Part shown: positions 44,235-57,900 of the stretch, one piece after another
How the letters are laid out: each line of letters opens with the position of its first letter
Position numbering within the stretch: position 1 is the first letter of the stretch
Assembly: GCA_964304625.1 (NCBI GenBank)
Contig: OZ199838.1
Coordinates: 4,774,001 to 4,838,000 of the forward strand
Length of the DNA: 64,000 bases
DNA from: Kudoa neothunni
Lineage: Eukaryota; Cnidaria
Direction: 5' to 3'
The notes under the pieces: model-generated
Seen by the model: only the letters and a program-made list of their open reading frames with translations
What the model was told of the DNA's origin: nothing
Databases searched by the model: none
Made by a program: the position numbers and the translations under genes

Positions 44235-46547
44235 CAGTGGTTCTTAATCTTTTGGGAGTCGCCGAACCACTACTACCCTGTAGCACGCCTCGTCGAACCC
44301 CAAACATAAAATTTTTTAAATTTTAGATAAAATGAATTATAATTTAATCAATATTTGGCACACCATAAAAATTGTAAAATGTAAAAATAAAATTAACATA
44401 AAACTAATTAGTGCGATTTTTGTTCTTGTTTTTTTTGCAACCAATTCCGTAATACGAGGTAAAATGTTGGAGAGAGCAATTCGCATATCGCTTTCACAGA
44501 AAAGCTTATTTCTTAGCTTATTTTTGATGGTGACCAACCTTGAAAATGATTGTTCGCAAAGGTAAGTTGTTACGAAAGGAATAAAAACTTCCAAAGCCTT
44601 CATCGAAATTGTAGGATATTTCTCAGTTTGATTTATCCAAAAGATTGATGGTGAACCTTTTTCGAAAAGTTGTTTTTGAATTTTGTTGTGTTGAAGTTCG
44701 ATAAGTTCATCAAAGTATTTATTATTGGCATCCTCAACTGAAGTATCGAAACTAAATGGCTGCCTCACCCAGTCGAGGAATTAATTTTTATAAGGGAAAT
44801 AGCCATCGAATGAGTTAGAAAGTTCTTCTAAATGTGCAGCAATTATTTCCTTTAATTCAAGATGTTAAATGATCAATTCGTTGTTATCGCCACAATTAAT
44901 ATTACAAATATCGTCTAAAAGTGGAACATTTGTATAATTGTGGACCATTATTCTTCGTTTGTATAAAGATAATTTTATATGGAATGTACTAAGATACTCC
45001 TCTGCCTCAATGATGTTGACTCCATATCTTTGCATCTGGGGGTTCAAACAATAAATGGAATCAAAAATATCAGCCATGTATGCCAAAAGAAAAGTAAATT
45101 CCAAATTATTGAAACATTGAGCATGGCAATGGTTACACTCCAGCAAAAATATACCTATTTCCTTTAGCAAGGTAAAAACGCGGTTTAATACGTTTCCTTG
45201 AGACAGCCACCTCATATTTGAATAAAACAAAAGTATTTCAAATTCGGAATCCATTTCGTTGCACAAATATTGAAGATTCGTTGATTCAAAGCACTACGTC
45301 TCACAAAATATACACAATCGATAACGATTTTCAATACTTCTGCCAGCCTTGGAGGCATATTCTTTGTTGCTAATGCATATCTATGTAGAATGCAACGCGT
45401 AACAATAATATGAGATGCATCTGCTTTTACAAGATCATAAAAACCTAAGTTACGCCCCAGCATAACTGGGGCACCATCAGTGCAAATAGAAAAAACCATA
45501 TTCCATGAAAGTCCATTGCCTTTGAAGAACTCATCGACAACTTTCTTAGCATCTAATACCTTGGTCGTTGTTATTGTTGTTGTTAAAAGTTTGCAAAAAA
45601 GAAAATATTCAACTATCACACCATTTTTCAAATATCTAACAAACGAAATCAGTTGACTTAGGTTTGAAATATCTGTAGTTTCGTCGAATTGTAAACTAAA
45701 CTTTGTTATACTTGAAATTAAATCAGAAATTAATTGATCCAGAATGCTTTTACTCATATCATCAATTCTTTTCTTAACGGAATCATTTGACAAAGGTATT
45801 TGTGCTAATTTTTGTTCTGCAATACTTCCAAATAGAATATTTGCCATCTTCAACGCAGCAGGTTTAACGAGCGTTTCCCCAATATTGTGAGGTTTACCTT
45901 GTTTGCCAATGAGATATGAAACTTCATACGTTACTGTTAAGATAGGCTTATCAATATTAACAAATCCAAAATTTTGCAACGTAATTCTTTCAACATATCT
46001 TGCTCTCTTTGTTTCAAGTTCAGAAATAGTCATATTCCTATATGCAGAGTCTCCATAGACACTTGTGAAATTGTCCTTTAGTTTTTCTGGTATCAGACTA
46101 GATTATTTAATTTCGAGTTGCATATCATGCAAAGAGGTCGTTAAATACCATTAAGTTCCGTAACATAGGTAAACCCGAATTGTACAAAATCATTTGACCA
46201 CTTTCTTTTTTTGTTAAACATTCAACGAGCCAATATTTATGTCCAGTAACCCTCACAAAATTAGCAAGCAAATATCACTGCCGGGCAATAAACTCTGTAA
46301 CCCGTTACACGTGATTGTACTAATCACATAAATCGAAAAGAATTTCAAATGCTCAAATAATAATTGTAATTAAATTATCAATAATTTTTTAATTAAAAAT
46401 TTTTATCTTTTTAATAGAGCTTCTAATTAGGATTATAAATACAACCAATAGAAGGTTTATTAAAAATATAAAAATTATAAAGAATATAATCCTAGATGTG
46501 ATCTAAAATTTGGAATTTTTTCACCGAACCCAAGTTAAGAACCACTG
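44235..46547 (-). mobile_element. hAT transposon (ZBED5/FAM200-like lineage), copy B
   Basis: Ends CAGTGGTTCTTAATCTTTT and AAGTTAAGAACCACTG. Flanks CTATAGAG and TATTAGAG are an imperfect 8-bp duplication. Almost base-identical to copy A without the SINE, and holding the intact SINE target site near 46345. It directly precedes a piggyBac element. Confidence 0.9.
44337..46033 (-). pseudogene. hAT transposase remnant, copy B
   Basis: Pieces 46033-45212, 45266-44865 and 44768-44337 mirror copy A with a handful of substitutions: here CTDGAPVMLGR keeps the family-typical GAP where copy A has GAL. The same frameshift and the same stop as in copy A are present. The C-terminal end reads further than in copy A because of a one-base length difference in a T run. 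Confidence 0.85.
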
Positions 46548-46557
46548 TATTAGAGGG

Positions 46558-47500
46558 TTAACCCTCGAAGGACCGACTTAGAAAAATTTACGCGAGGAAC
46601 CAACTGGGGTCATTTTTCATTTTTTTAAATAGTTATATTCTTTCAGCCCGTCTAATTGTTATACTTATTGTATGTATTTGATAAAAAATAGGTGATGAGA
46701 TTTCTACCACTGCTAAGTAACCATTATTCATGTTATTTGTATATTGATGGATATAATGTCTTAAATAAGTGGATACCACTATGTTGTAATATTTCCAAGG
46801 AGATAACGATAATAATAGAATATCTATTTGAGTTTTAACGTAAACTTTGAGCACGAGTCCCCAAGCATTTGATGATTACAATCTCCGGTGCGGCTAGATA
46901 ACACGTGTATGCAACTGTTGATTATAATTTGATCTTGATTAATTAGACAGGGGCGCCCTTCCAAACTAACTTATAATTATTCGTGTATGGAGACTATCAA
47001 ACATATTTTTAGTAAAAAATAAATATATTTTAAAGCTAATAACGTATTTTATTGACTCTTCTTCTTGATTTAAAGTAAAAATTCGATGTATGCCGTCCTT
47101 CATTACATTACTTGTTGAAATCTCTTCTAAAGGATAATCACCATATCCAAACTGGGTTCATCGGCGTGTAAACCAAAAAATGCATTTATTACGCTTCTAA
47201 TAATGCTCTAACGCTTTTTAATAAAAATTAATGTCATTATCTTTTTTATAATATTTAATACTTTGATACCAATTCGCAACAATAACATTTAAATGAAGTA
47301 GCGAGCACATCGCTTATTAAAAGTAAAATATTTAAATCAGTAAATACACATTTTACTTAATAACTTTATAACTGTAAATTACAGGATATAATTAAAGAAC
47401 CCATAATTTTTGAGTCCTCTCATTTAATTCAATATACGAAAAAAGTCAATTTATCTAAATTGGGGCCACAGATAACCTCCGTCGGTCCCACGAGGGTTAA
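46558..47500. mobile_element. piggyBac-like non-autonomous element, 943 bp
   Basis: TTAACCCTCGAAGGACCGAC at the left and, read inward from the right, TTAACCCTCGTGGGACCGAC. Subterminal GGGGTCA and GGGGCCA blocks are seen. No transposase is recognisable inside; the minus-strand open frame 46854-46633 has no known domain. Confidence 0.8.
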
Positions 47501-47643
47501 TGGAGTCTAATAGCCATGAATAATGTAACTCATTAGAAAACTTCAAAGACGTAACAAACCGCATTGTGGAAAAATTTACTGCACCCATTTTTGATGCCAT
47601 TTAATTTATCGCCTATTATCTAACATTTGTCCCCGATCGAAAA

Positions 47644-48658
47644 CACTTGGTTTAGACCACCGCTTATTGGTTAATTTTAGTTACCGCACCCCTACCACGT
47701 ATGAGGACAACTCCACGCCCCTTCTCAAAAAAGTGATTTAAAAATTTATTTATATTTTGTCGAGATAAACATTTTTCCTAAAATTATATTAAAAATAAAA
47801 AAACCGTCTACTTTAAAAAGAAAATAAATGTGAATAAAATAAATACAACTGATAATAAATTAAGTGTTTTGACTTTTTTCATATCTTTTTGGAAAATAAT
47901 TAAATTAAAATGGAGCTCTTTATCAGTTTAAAAATATACAAAAATCACAATTTTTGAATAAACAAGATATATTAGTATTTTAGTGCAAAATATCAGATGC
48001 GATGATTGAGCGTGCACCAAATTGGGGATTTTGTAGTTTTTTTGTTTTAATTACAAATTTATAAATTAAAATGGAAAATAAACATGTGATAAAATCTCTA
48101 TTGTAAGGTTTTAGTTTCCATAATTGTTGAGTTCAAATTGATTCTAATTCGAAATATAACAATCTAAAATTATTCAACAAACAAAATTCAAACGGAATCT
48201 TAACTCTAATTAAAGTTTAGATCTTATTTACCTTATAATTTATTTAAAAAAATAAATAATGAAATTTTTAAGAATTCAACCCATTTAAAATTCTGGAAGA
48301 GTCGTTATTTTTTTTTATTAAACAGTAAATATTTTTTATTTGTTTACGTTAGGTTACTTAGGATTTGAACTAAATAATTCGTTTATGAATAAAAAGATTC
48401 TAAATTATCATGTTTATATCATATAATAATAAAGAGAAAATAGTAGATTGAGATAAAATTAATTTTCAGTAACATTCATCAAACGATTATTTGTTTATCA
48501 GACTTATTTCGGTTTCGATTACGCACACGGTATATTTTCGAGAGAAATTCTGATTACTTAGAATCGGTACATTATGTACGAAGCATTTTCGGCAGTAAAA
48601 TTTTTTCGTTGACTCAAGATGTGAGTGTCGGATTCCTAGGGGGTCCGGGAAGCCCTGG
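47644..48658 (-). mobile_element. Repeat family R3 (hAT-like, ~1 kb), copy 2
   Basis: Inverted, uninterrupted copy of the repeat that hosts hAT copy A. Right end read inward is CAGGGCTTCCCGGACCCCCT; left end is CACTTGGTTTAGACCACCGC. No coding capacity. Confidence 0.65.
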
Positions 48659-48903
48659 TTTAAATTATCATGTAATTACGCGCGCCGGTTGCATTTTGAT
48701 CCTGAAATAATGTATGTCGACTTTAATCCATCGTATGATCATCCAGCTCAAGATGGCTTATTGTAAACTTTGACAAAGTATTCATTAATAAAGAATATTT
48801 TTTGCTAAAAAAAGAGTAAAACCCCCATGAAATTTTCAATTAAAACAAAATGTGCTTTACCCGTGTCTAACGACTGATATCGAGGTTAAACGATTAGCAC
48901 GTA

Positions 48904-51900
48904 ATGGATTCTCTAGTGGTAGTTTTAAATTTTGTGAATAATAATTGAATGAAAATATCTATAGAGAGAAGCACTATCGAAGAACAGCCTGGAAGAAGTG
49001 ATAGAGATTATCACCAACAATAGGTAACCTCCATTTGGTTAGTGATGTTGAATATATTATTTATTTTAATGTAGTCAAATGAAGAACTTTAATGTAGACA
49101 TATTTTGCCGTGAAATGATACTGACTGCATTTGTAATAATTAATAAAGTGCATACGAAAATTTGTCTACTTCAAATGACTCTTAGATTCAAGATCCAGCA
49201 TTTTTGCATCAAAATCAATGTGTATATTACGAGGCGTTGCTTCATTTGGTTTCGATAGGTGAGTGAAAAAGTTTTTTAGTACAATTTTGTAATATATTAC
49301 TAAAATTAAGGATACGAGAAAGTTAGCGCAATTCTACCATTGATAACGTTGGGTGATTTGGTTGATTCATGCAAGCAACAGGATCTTTGTGCGTTGGTGA
49401 ATTTTATAGATAGATACTTTGTTGAATTTATTAAGGTATGTTGATGTAGGATTTTTATGATGAATTAAATAATAATTTTAGGAGCCGATGTTTTCCAACG
49501 GGAAATTTCAATTTATTCGTCTGGCGAACAGTAGCTTTCAGTTCCTGTTTGTTGCATCATTCATTTTTGCCATTTAGACATATTACGAAGTCTATCACAC
49601 ACTAGATCTCCTTTGGAGTGTGGTAAAATTCATTTAATGCTCACAAAGTTTGTCTCAGTATATGAAAAATCTGGTCTCAATCTCAATGGAGAATACAGCG
49701 CTGACGTAGTTGGAAGTGATGCCGATGTAGTTGATTACGATTTGCCATCTGAATTGGAAGATGTCTCAGAACCCAATATGCACAACATTAAAATGTATTT
49801 AGTAACTGAATCAGTATTGATAGTTTTTGTTAGAAATGAGAGTTTCTACGACACGTTTCGAGAATTGCAAACCTATCTTAAGAATCCATCCATGGCACTA
49901 AACGCTCTGAACTCTGAAAACTCTGAAAGTTTTGGTGTCGATTTTAGCAAAGTAGAATTTAAACAATTGGTTGTTATTAAGTTGATTAATTTGTTTAGAT
50001 CGTAGACGAAGTTGTTAGCGCCTTTTCTAGATATTATCCCACGATTGACTCATCAAAGCGCTCCGTTTTGGCCGATAGTTACAAATACGTTGATTCGCCT
50101 GTCAATGACAACGGAATGTGATTGTCATACTTGTACGGCTCATCTTATGCTCATTTAGGAGCAACGACAATTCCTCTTTGTTTTACATTAAAATAAACCG
50201 ATTCTATCCAAACAATAAGGTACATTACGATTCACAATCGATTTTCCGTTGTCTGGCTCCGAAAATGCATCCTTTGTTATTCGAGTGAGGTGTCTTTATG
50301 ACTCATGCAACTTTAATCTGAGCATATGGTTATTATTATCGCTCCTTATTTTTGACCTGTTAAAAACTTGTAGGAACTTTACATAATTAAATATGACATA
50401 TCACAACGGATAAACAATATATAGCCTAAATTGAGAGTTGTAGAGGTCTAGACTGGGGGCTGCGTTTTGCATATTAAACATTTAGGATTAAATTTAAATT
50501 GGTTAATAAACATAACCTATCCTAAACTCTGTCTTGAAATTGTTACTATGCGTCCATTATTTTTGGTTGCTTTCTAGTATGATTCGATTTTCACATTTGG
50601 CGATTAATCGATTTATGATGCATGCAGAGGATATTTTAATGTTATTAATGGGTTTTCGGCTTATAAACACATTAGAGTTTGTATTCAGCTTATTTTACAC
50701 AATCAACAAGTTTTTGTAGATAAATTTTAGCATTACCAAAATTAAGATGTACGTGAGCTATTAAAATAGCAAGAAAACTTAAAAAAATTTGTTTTAAAAA
50801 ATCATCTGATTGTTTTAGTCATAATCTATTTAATGTAATAGTGTTGTGGCATTTTCGGTAATTTGTTAACTCACAATGCTGTTATTACGGAAAATCGATT
50901 GTTTAATGTGTGTTTCAACGAGTTGGATCAACTTGTGTGATATTTGTAGTTGCTGGAGAGACAAGTGGAATTCCCTAAATTCCAAGCTGATGTAAATTCT
51001 TTTATTCTATAGTTGTTAATTAATTAATTATCTCTATTCGTCAACATGGATTGATTTATATTTTGGTTGTTCATGTGAATGTGTAGGTATTATTTCAAAT
51101 ACTTGTTCTATTATCTAACATGGAAAACTGCTTGAAAAGTAACACAAAGTATTGATTCGTTGATTTAATGATTAAAATTGATTGATATTTAATTAAGAGC
51201 TACTAATCCAAACTTCAAACTATGGATACAATCTGTGCACGAACGTATATATGAGGTAACTTAGATTTATTCAGTGGTTAATGTGGAGCCTATTATGCGT
51301 CTCTTGTTGCGAGATTAATATTCGTTTAGTTGATTTTTCTGACAAAAAATTAAGATTGTTTACCTATTTTATTGCTTTGTTTGTGGTTGTATTATGACAT
51401 CAATAACTAGAATACTCATTTATCTTGAGAAAATATTTTTGTATAATAGCATCAGATAAGTATATGGAATCATAAATTTTATAATTTAGACAAAAGGTGG
51501 GAATAATTTTATTTTTCTCTTTTGATCTCATTTATAAACGGAATAGAACTAGAAGAAAAATACGTTCTTTATCTACCTTAAGTTAAAGAAGGTTTAACTT
51601 TTATTTGGAACTTTCGTTAATTAAAGTTGCGCTTGGTGGCGTGAGATTGGTTCTTTTAATTGACTGATTTGTTCCTAATATATATTTAAATAATTGAAAT
51701 TTGGGAATTTTCATCTTATCGACTGATAATTTTTAAATTTTTCGCTATTTTTGCATGTTAATCGATTATATTAATGAAAATATGCATAGATTTTTCTTTA
51801 AATATAAGGAAAAATAATTAGTATTTTTAAGATTATTTTACAAATTAATGATTGATTAGATGAAATGACCTAGTAATAACCTTAATTACACTGAAAAATT

Positions 51901-54900
51901 GATGTCTTTTAAACAAAAACATTCATTCTTCAACTTTGTTATGTTATATTTTCTCTGTATTTTTGAAAAATTTTGTAAAAAAACCAAATTTTAGGTTATA
52001 AAATTTGACATTTGTCTTCTATTTATATAGAAATAAATAAATTAATAAGCTAATTAAAACGTAGGAGCTCCCCAAAAATAGATTCACTTAAAATATTGCT
52101 AGTTGCTATTAATTTGATGGAGTATCTTACTTTTGATTAAAAAAACTTTTGTAAGAGATAAATTATATGGTCTTTAATTTAATACAATTTATCTATTTCA
52201 AAGCAATTTATTCTTCCTTATTAACAAGTGATGTTTTCTGATGAAAAATACTAAACATAAAATATACGACTTGATTGAAGAAATTTGATGAGTTTGTAAT
52301 TTAAAAATTTATAGTAATTAATTAATTAATTTTTTATAGGACTACTCTCTTTAGGAGGTGAAATTACTATTTGATTATTTTAGGTTAATTTTTTTTATTG
52401 AAAAACTTGTAATAATACCACATCAAGCAATTAAAGTTTTAATTTTTTATTTACTAACAGAAAAATGCATGATGGGGTCGAATTCTTATTTTTGGAGGTA
52501 TTCAAGGAATTATATTCTAAAATTACCCAAAAATAACATGAGACTTACGATTCTGATAAAATTTCGGTGCCTTTCTTGATATTTTTAGCCCAAGGCTAGC
52601 TTAATATTCATATTAATATTTACTTTTAAATTTAAACGTAGGTATTATACGTTTTTTTTTGGAGTTAGGATTTTATTCCATTAATCAGATATAAAAAATA
52701 ATTTAATCAAATATAGAAATTTATTTGAGTAGTTTTATTATTTTTTAAATATATAAGTTTGATAAAATGGAAAATGAGTATAATTCTATCTAAATTTTGT
52801 TATAATGAATCGGAAATTGATGTATTTCTGAATTTTTTGACCAAATATTTTTGACATTTAAACGTATCTTACAGACAATGCCCGTTCGTGTCATGAGCGC
52901 ACGAAGTTTGTTTCATATTTATAAACACGAACGAAACCATTTGTGCGTTTCGTGTGCGGGGATAATGGCAAGGTATGCGGTGTGGCGGACGAGGGTCAAA
53001 CCTATGACCCTCAAAGCTAAAAGTGGCAGAACCTTATTACTTGACTATGGACCATAACCCTGGCGCAAGGTTACGCGTTACCGTTAATATGTGGATACGC
53101 CATAACGGCACCCAAAAACGCCCACTTATGCACGTTTTTCGAATTTCTTTTTTCACGATTGTCCATGATAATATAAAAGAATAAGGAGTGAAAAAATCAA
53201 CTCAAAATAATAACTTCTAAATTTTAAGAATATTTCATTTGAACGCCGTCGGATACACGTGTAATCTCCATATTTTTTTCAAGAAACATTTGATTTTTTC
53301 GCTTCTTTCTTAGTTATTAATTCAAGAGTTATTTATTATTACTATTTAGATTTTTTACTATTGTTGTATAACAATTTTATGTGGATTAACTTAAAAAATA
53401 AACCTACTGCGTTTTTCTGAAAGAGATCTCATTTATCACTATAATTAAAATACTTTTTGAATTTTGAAAAATAGATGTTAATGTCGTACGACTTGTTTTA
53501 TTAAATTTTTTATTAGAAATTAAGAATTTATTCAATTTGTATTATTAAAATTCAGAAACCTCATTTTTTAAAATGATAATATTAAATTGTTTTACATTCC
53601 ATTATTTGTAAAATATCGAGAAAATATTAAGCTATATTTTTGTTTTGTGAGTTTTTTTTATATGTCACAATTTGGTAACAAAAAATTGTGCAAAATATAC
53701 AAATTGAGAATATTACGAGATGTAAACACTATGTGTTAATTAAGGTTATTATTTTTATCGGCACATGTATCATTGACTAAAAATAATTAATTTATAGAAA
53801 CAATATTTCTCAGAATTTATAATAACATTTTTACGTTCATCGAATGTTAGATTAAACACACTTAAGAATTCTTCTAATAACATAATAACTTCATATAATC
53901 AACCATAAATTATTTATCTATTGAAATGAAATTTTTATCTAAAATATAACGTTGATTTATCATTAAAAAAACTCAGTTCTAAGAAAATGCATTTTCGGAG
54001 CACGTGGTTGTCTTCTAGTTTTTAAACTGTTCACGCTTGTAACCAATAAAAACATGTATAAATAAATCTGATATTGTAAAATTTATGTTTATATGGTAAA
54101 AAATTTGAAGCATAACCAATTTATGAATGATTATCAAAACGAATTAGAGAGCAATTCAATGTTTGTTGAAAAAAAGATGGAGATTACATGTGTATCCAAC
54201 CTCGTTCGGATGAAAAATTTTTGAAATTTAGAAGTTATTATTTTAAGCGGAATTTTTTCCCTCCCAATTCTTTTATTTTATAATGGACAATCGCGAAAAA
54301 AGAAATTCGTATAACATGCGCAAGAGGGCTTTTTTAGGTGCCGCATACTCTACCATTTCTTAAAAGATCTTAGATATGAAATTATTATTAAATTTTGAGC
54401 GAAGGAAAATATGAAGCATTGAATATAAACAATTACGATCTCTACTTTTATTTATTTTCATTTTTGAGGCATGTTACCTCATATGCCATAATTTCTTATT
54501 TTAATACCAACTGAAAATTTGCTATCAGTGTTTTCTTCAAAGATAATTAAAACGATTTACGAAACAGAGCCTCTCTATGTTAAGTTACGCTATAATCAAA
54601 TCTGTCTAAACGTTTTTTAGAAAGATGAAAAAACTTTCAAACCTTAATTTTTTAAGTATAATAATTAGAAGTGAATTTTTTGAGTGGCTAAGTTAGGTTT
54701 ATTCAGTTCGTTTTTGAGATTATGAAAAATAACGCATAATAAAGAAGAGTGAATTAAATTTACTCCAAAAATGTCTTATTTTTAATATTATTAGTATTGA
54801 CTACTAATTTTCGTAATGTGTTTGGTTCAAGTCTATATCTAGACTTGGGTAAAATTTTTCCAGCGTATGAAAACGCCCGTTCTGACATTGAGCTGGATGC

Positions 54901-57900
54901 TGGTTCGCTGTACACGTTAGTTGTGATTTTTCTAAGATTTTCTTTCTTTGAGTTTTCCCAATAAATATACGAATTTTCGTAAACCTGGTTGACTTTTTCT
55001 TGGATGTATCGTTGAATTTCTGATTAAAACTCTTCTGAGTCATTATCCAGTTCATAACATATTGGGTGGTTTTTCGAAGATTCCGGATTCTTTGGAATTA
55101 GTTTTGAGTTTGTTTTCAATGTTTGTTACAAGAAAAGATTTACCATCAAATTTGTTTTTTAATGGATAATTTGGTTCAGCCATGTCAAACAAAAGCGACT
55201 CAACGCGGCTTATCACGAAATTTAACTCTTTATTTCGCAGACTTACGCTCAATAAATTTGAATTTATTAAAATTTGGGTGGAGAAAAGCCGCGATTGTAT
55301 GGTTGATATCAATACATGGTATGTATTTTTCGTCCAATAATCTTTCCAAATGCATACAATAATCGCCCTTAAAAATTTAATGTTGTTTTTGAATCATTTC
55401 TTTGATACGATGAAATACAATAAACACCTTCCGATAACATACAAAACGAAACTTAAACGAATTACAAAATGTGATGATGGTCTCTTCACGTGTTCCAACT
55501 GATCAGAGAAATCGGAAAATATTTTGAAAAATTCAGCTACAACAACACATTCATTCTTGTTCAATCCATCAAAGTATTTTTTAGCTGGATGATTTTCTAG
55601 CACACCCTCCAAGCTATCGAAACATGCCATTAACGTCCTATATCGATCGCTGAGACCCCTCCATGGTCGCGTAGCTGAGCTCCATTGTATTTTCATCGGA
55701 AATTTAAATTGTAAATTTGCCGTTTTATGAACAGACCCGCAGAGTTTGTCAACATTCACTCTTAGTATGGATAAATCGGATGTGCCGTTTGTACTGAGAT
55801 CCCAAGGTACACATAAAGAACAAATCGAAATTAGATTTTATAGCAAAAGCAAAATTTGTTTATAAACTTATTAGTGATATAAACATACAATCAATATATT
55901 ATAACAGTTTTATCTTGATTCACCAAGCAGAACTATTAGAGATTAAGATAGCGTATCGTAAAGTATATCACTTTTACATCAATTTAATACATAAAATACC
56001 TTGAGATATAATAGTGTGAAGGCGGTGAGCGGCTCATCTGGTTATGTTGAACTCTCTTACACCTGATAGATTGTTTGTTGCGGAGTCACAAACAATTCTT
56101 AGGTCAGATTTGCTAAGTGAAAATTTAGTATAAAATTCCGTGCAGATTTTATTTACATCTTCTGCGATGTGTTTTACAGGAAAATAGATCATGCCATATT
56201 GGAAATGTTGAAGGGTTGAAATTTTTTACAAATAACATTGATATATCAACGAATGAATCGATTTTGACATTATCAGTCCAAATATCAACGGTTAGGCACA
56301 TATTATTGTGATTGGTTGTTTTAATTCATTTGTCCATTTTAAATACATATGCTCATACTCGTTCATAATTATTTTTTTAACGCATTTTTCGGATAAAATC
56401 TTAAGCCTAGCACTAGGTTCATTGAACTTTTTGCCTAAGTTAGGTGCTAAGTTTATCATCTCTGTAAACGATGCACTTTCTGTTATTGTAAACGGGGAGA
56501 TTGTTTCAGCTACAAAATTAGCAATTTTATTGTCAAACATTACCTGATCTGATACGTTTAAATTAACAGTAGATGGAGGTGAAACAAATAATCCACTAAT
56601 TTTTATAACTATTTGTTTGTGTATGTAACTTATTACGAGTAAGAAGTTTCCTATTCCAGTAAGACGACTTATTGGGGAATGCTTTGTTGCACTTTGTGAA
56701 AACAATAAAATCAATCTGAGATATTCCATCCCCATCTTTAGTAAAGATGAAACAGAAATTGTCCCATTCTTTAGAACGCGAGATAGGTTTTTTCCAAGAG
56801 AAAAATCTACCAGCTTTCAAAGCCTCTTCAACATTTTACGCATTCCAGTTTGACATAATGTAACTAAAAGAGGACACAAACACGAACGAATGAACGTTGT
56901 CTGGTATCTATGTTAAAGTGAAGTATTTGAAAGCTCTAAGCACGTTTTGAACCATTTTTAGAAACTTTCTAGTACTAATAAATAATCTCTTTATAAAAAA
57001 ATTTATAATCGCAAATTATATGTTTTATTTGAAAAGATAATAATCATCTTCACTTTAAATTTATCTTTAGTATTTAAAAATTATTTTATACCTGTAAAAA
57101 ATTGATATTGGCATAAACTTGACAGAATATACAACGTCTGGTGTAATTATAACGTTAATAGTTTCTCTTAAGGCTTTGGTTCTTAACGTGGGTTTGACGA
57201 AAAAATTTAAGATATATAATTTAAACCGAGCTTAATCTTATTCTTTCTTTTTTTCATTAAGGTTTTTATTTATGTTATTTATTATCGCCCATAATAATAA
57301 AAATCAACATATGAAGGCTGACTATTATACATTAAAATTTAAGAAGTGATTGTTGATACGGACCATAATAATCATAATCAGGCGAGATTAGTTTAAAGTT
57401 TAAACTCTATCAAATTATTTCTGACTTCTTGATTCGTAGAAATGGAATGAAAATAATTGAAAAGATTAAATTCCTCCGAACAATAACAACGACCTTAAGA
57501 TAATCGCTAAATTTTGGAAATAAGTTTGGTTTGACGAAATGTATCAGGACGTAGATAGAGTTCTGTGGCATCGACACATTTAAAAACAGCGATTATGGGG
57601 TGAAAAATTTATTCCATTTTATAATTAAAATTTTCATAATCTTCTATAGTTGAATTAACATGATTTTAAGTATAGTGAGGGCGAAAGTTCAATACTATTG
57701 ACCTTCATTGTGAAATTAAAACAAATTCTCTTAGGCGTGTACTTTTTAATCTTATTAAATATTTAACCTTACAGTTCCATACTTTCATTGAAAATATTAT
57801 CTTTTTAAATATTTATAATTGAGTACATGTTTTTTTAATGTTATAATTTTTTTAAATGCATTTCAAATACTGCTTTGAAATGTTTAAATTGATACATACG

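Noticed and set aside
49501-49640. Ultra-short introns of 26-27 bp in THOC1 (giving NSSFQFLF...TYYEVYHTLD)
   Set aside because: A single 59-bp intron instead yields HILRSLSHTRSPLECGKIHL, which matches THOC1; the alternative gives no family match.
50159-50285. THOC1 ending as a short protein at the stop near 50284
   Set aside because: The conserved C-terminal segments of THOC1 exist downstream at 58635-59431, so a full-length gene is more likely; the local splice pattern is left open.
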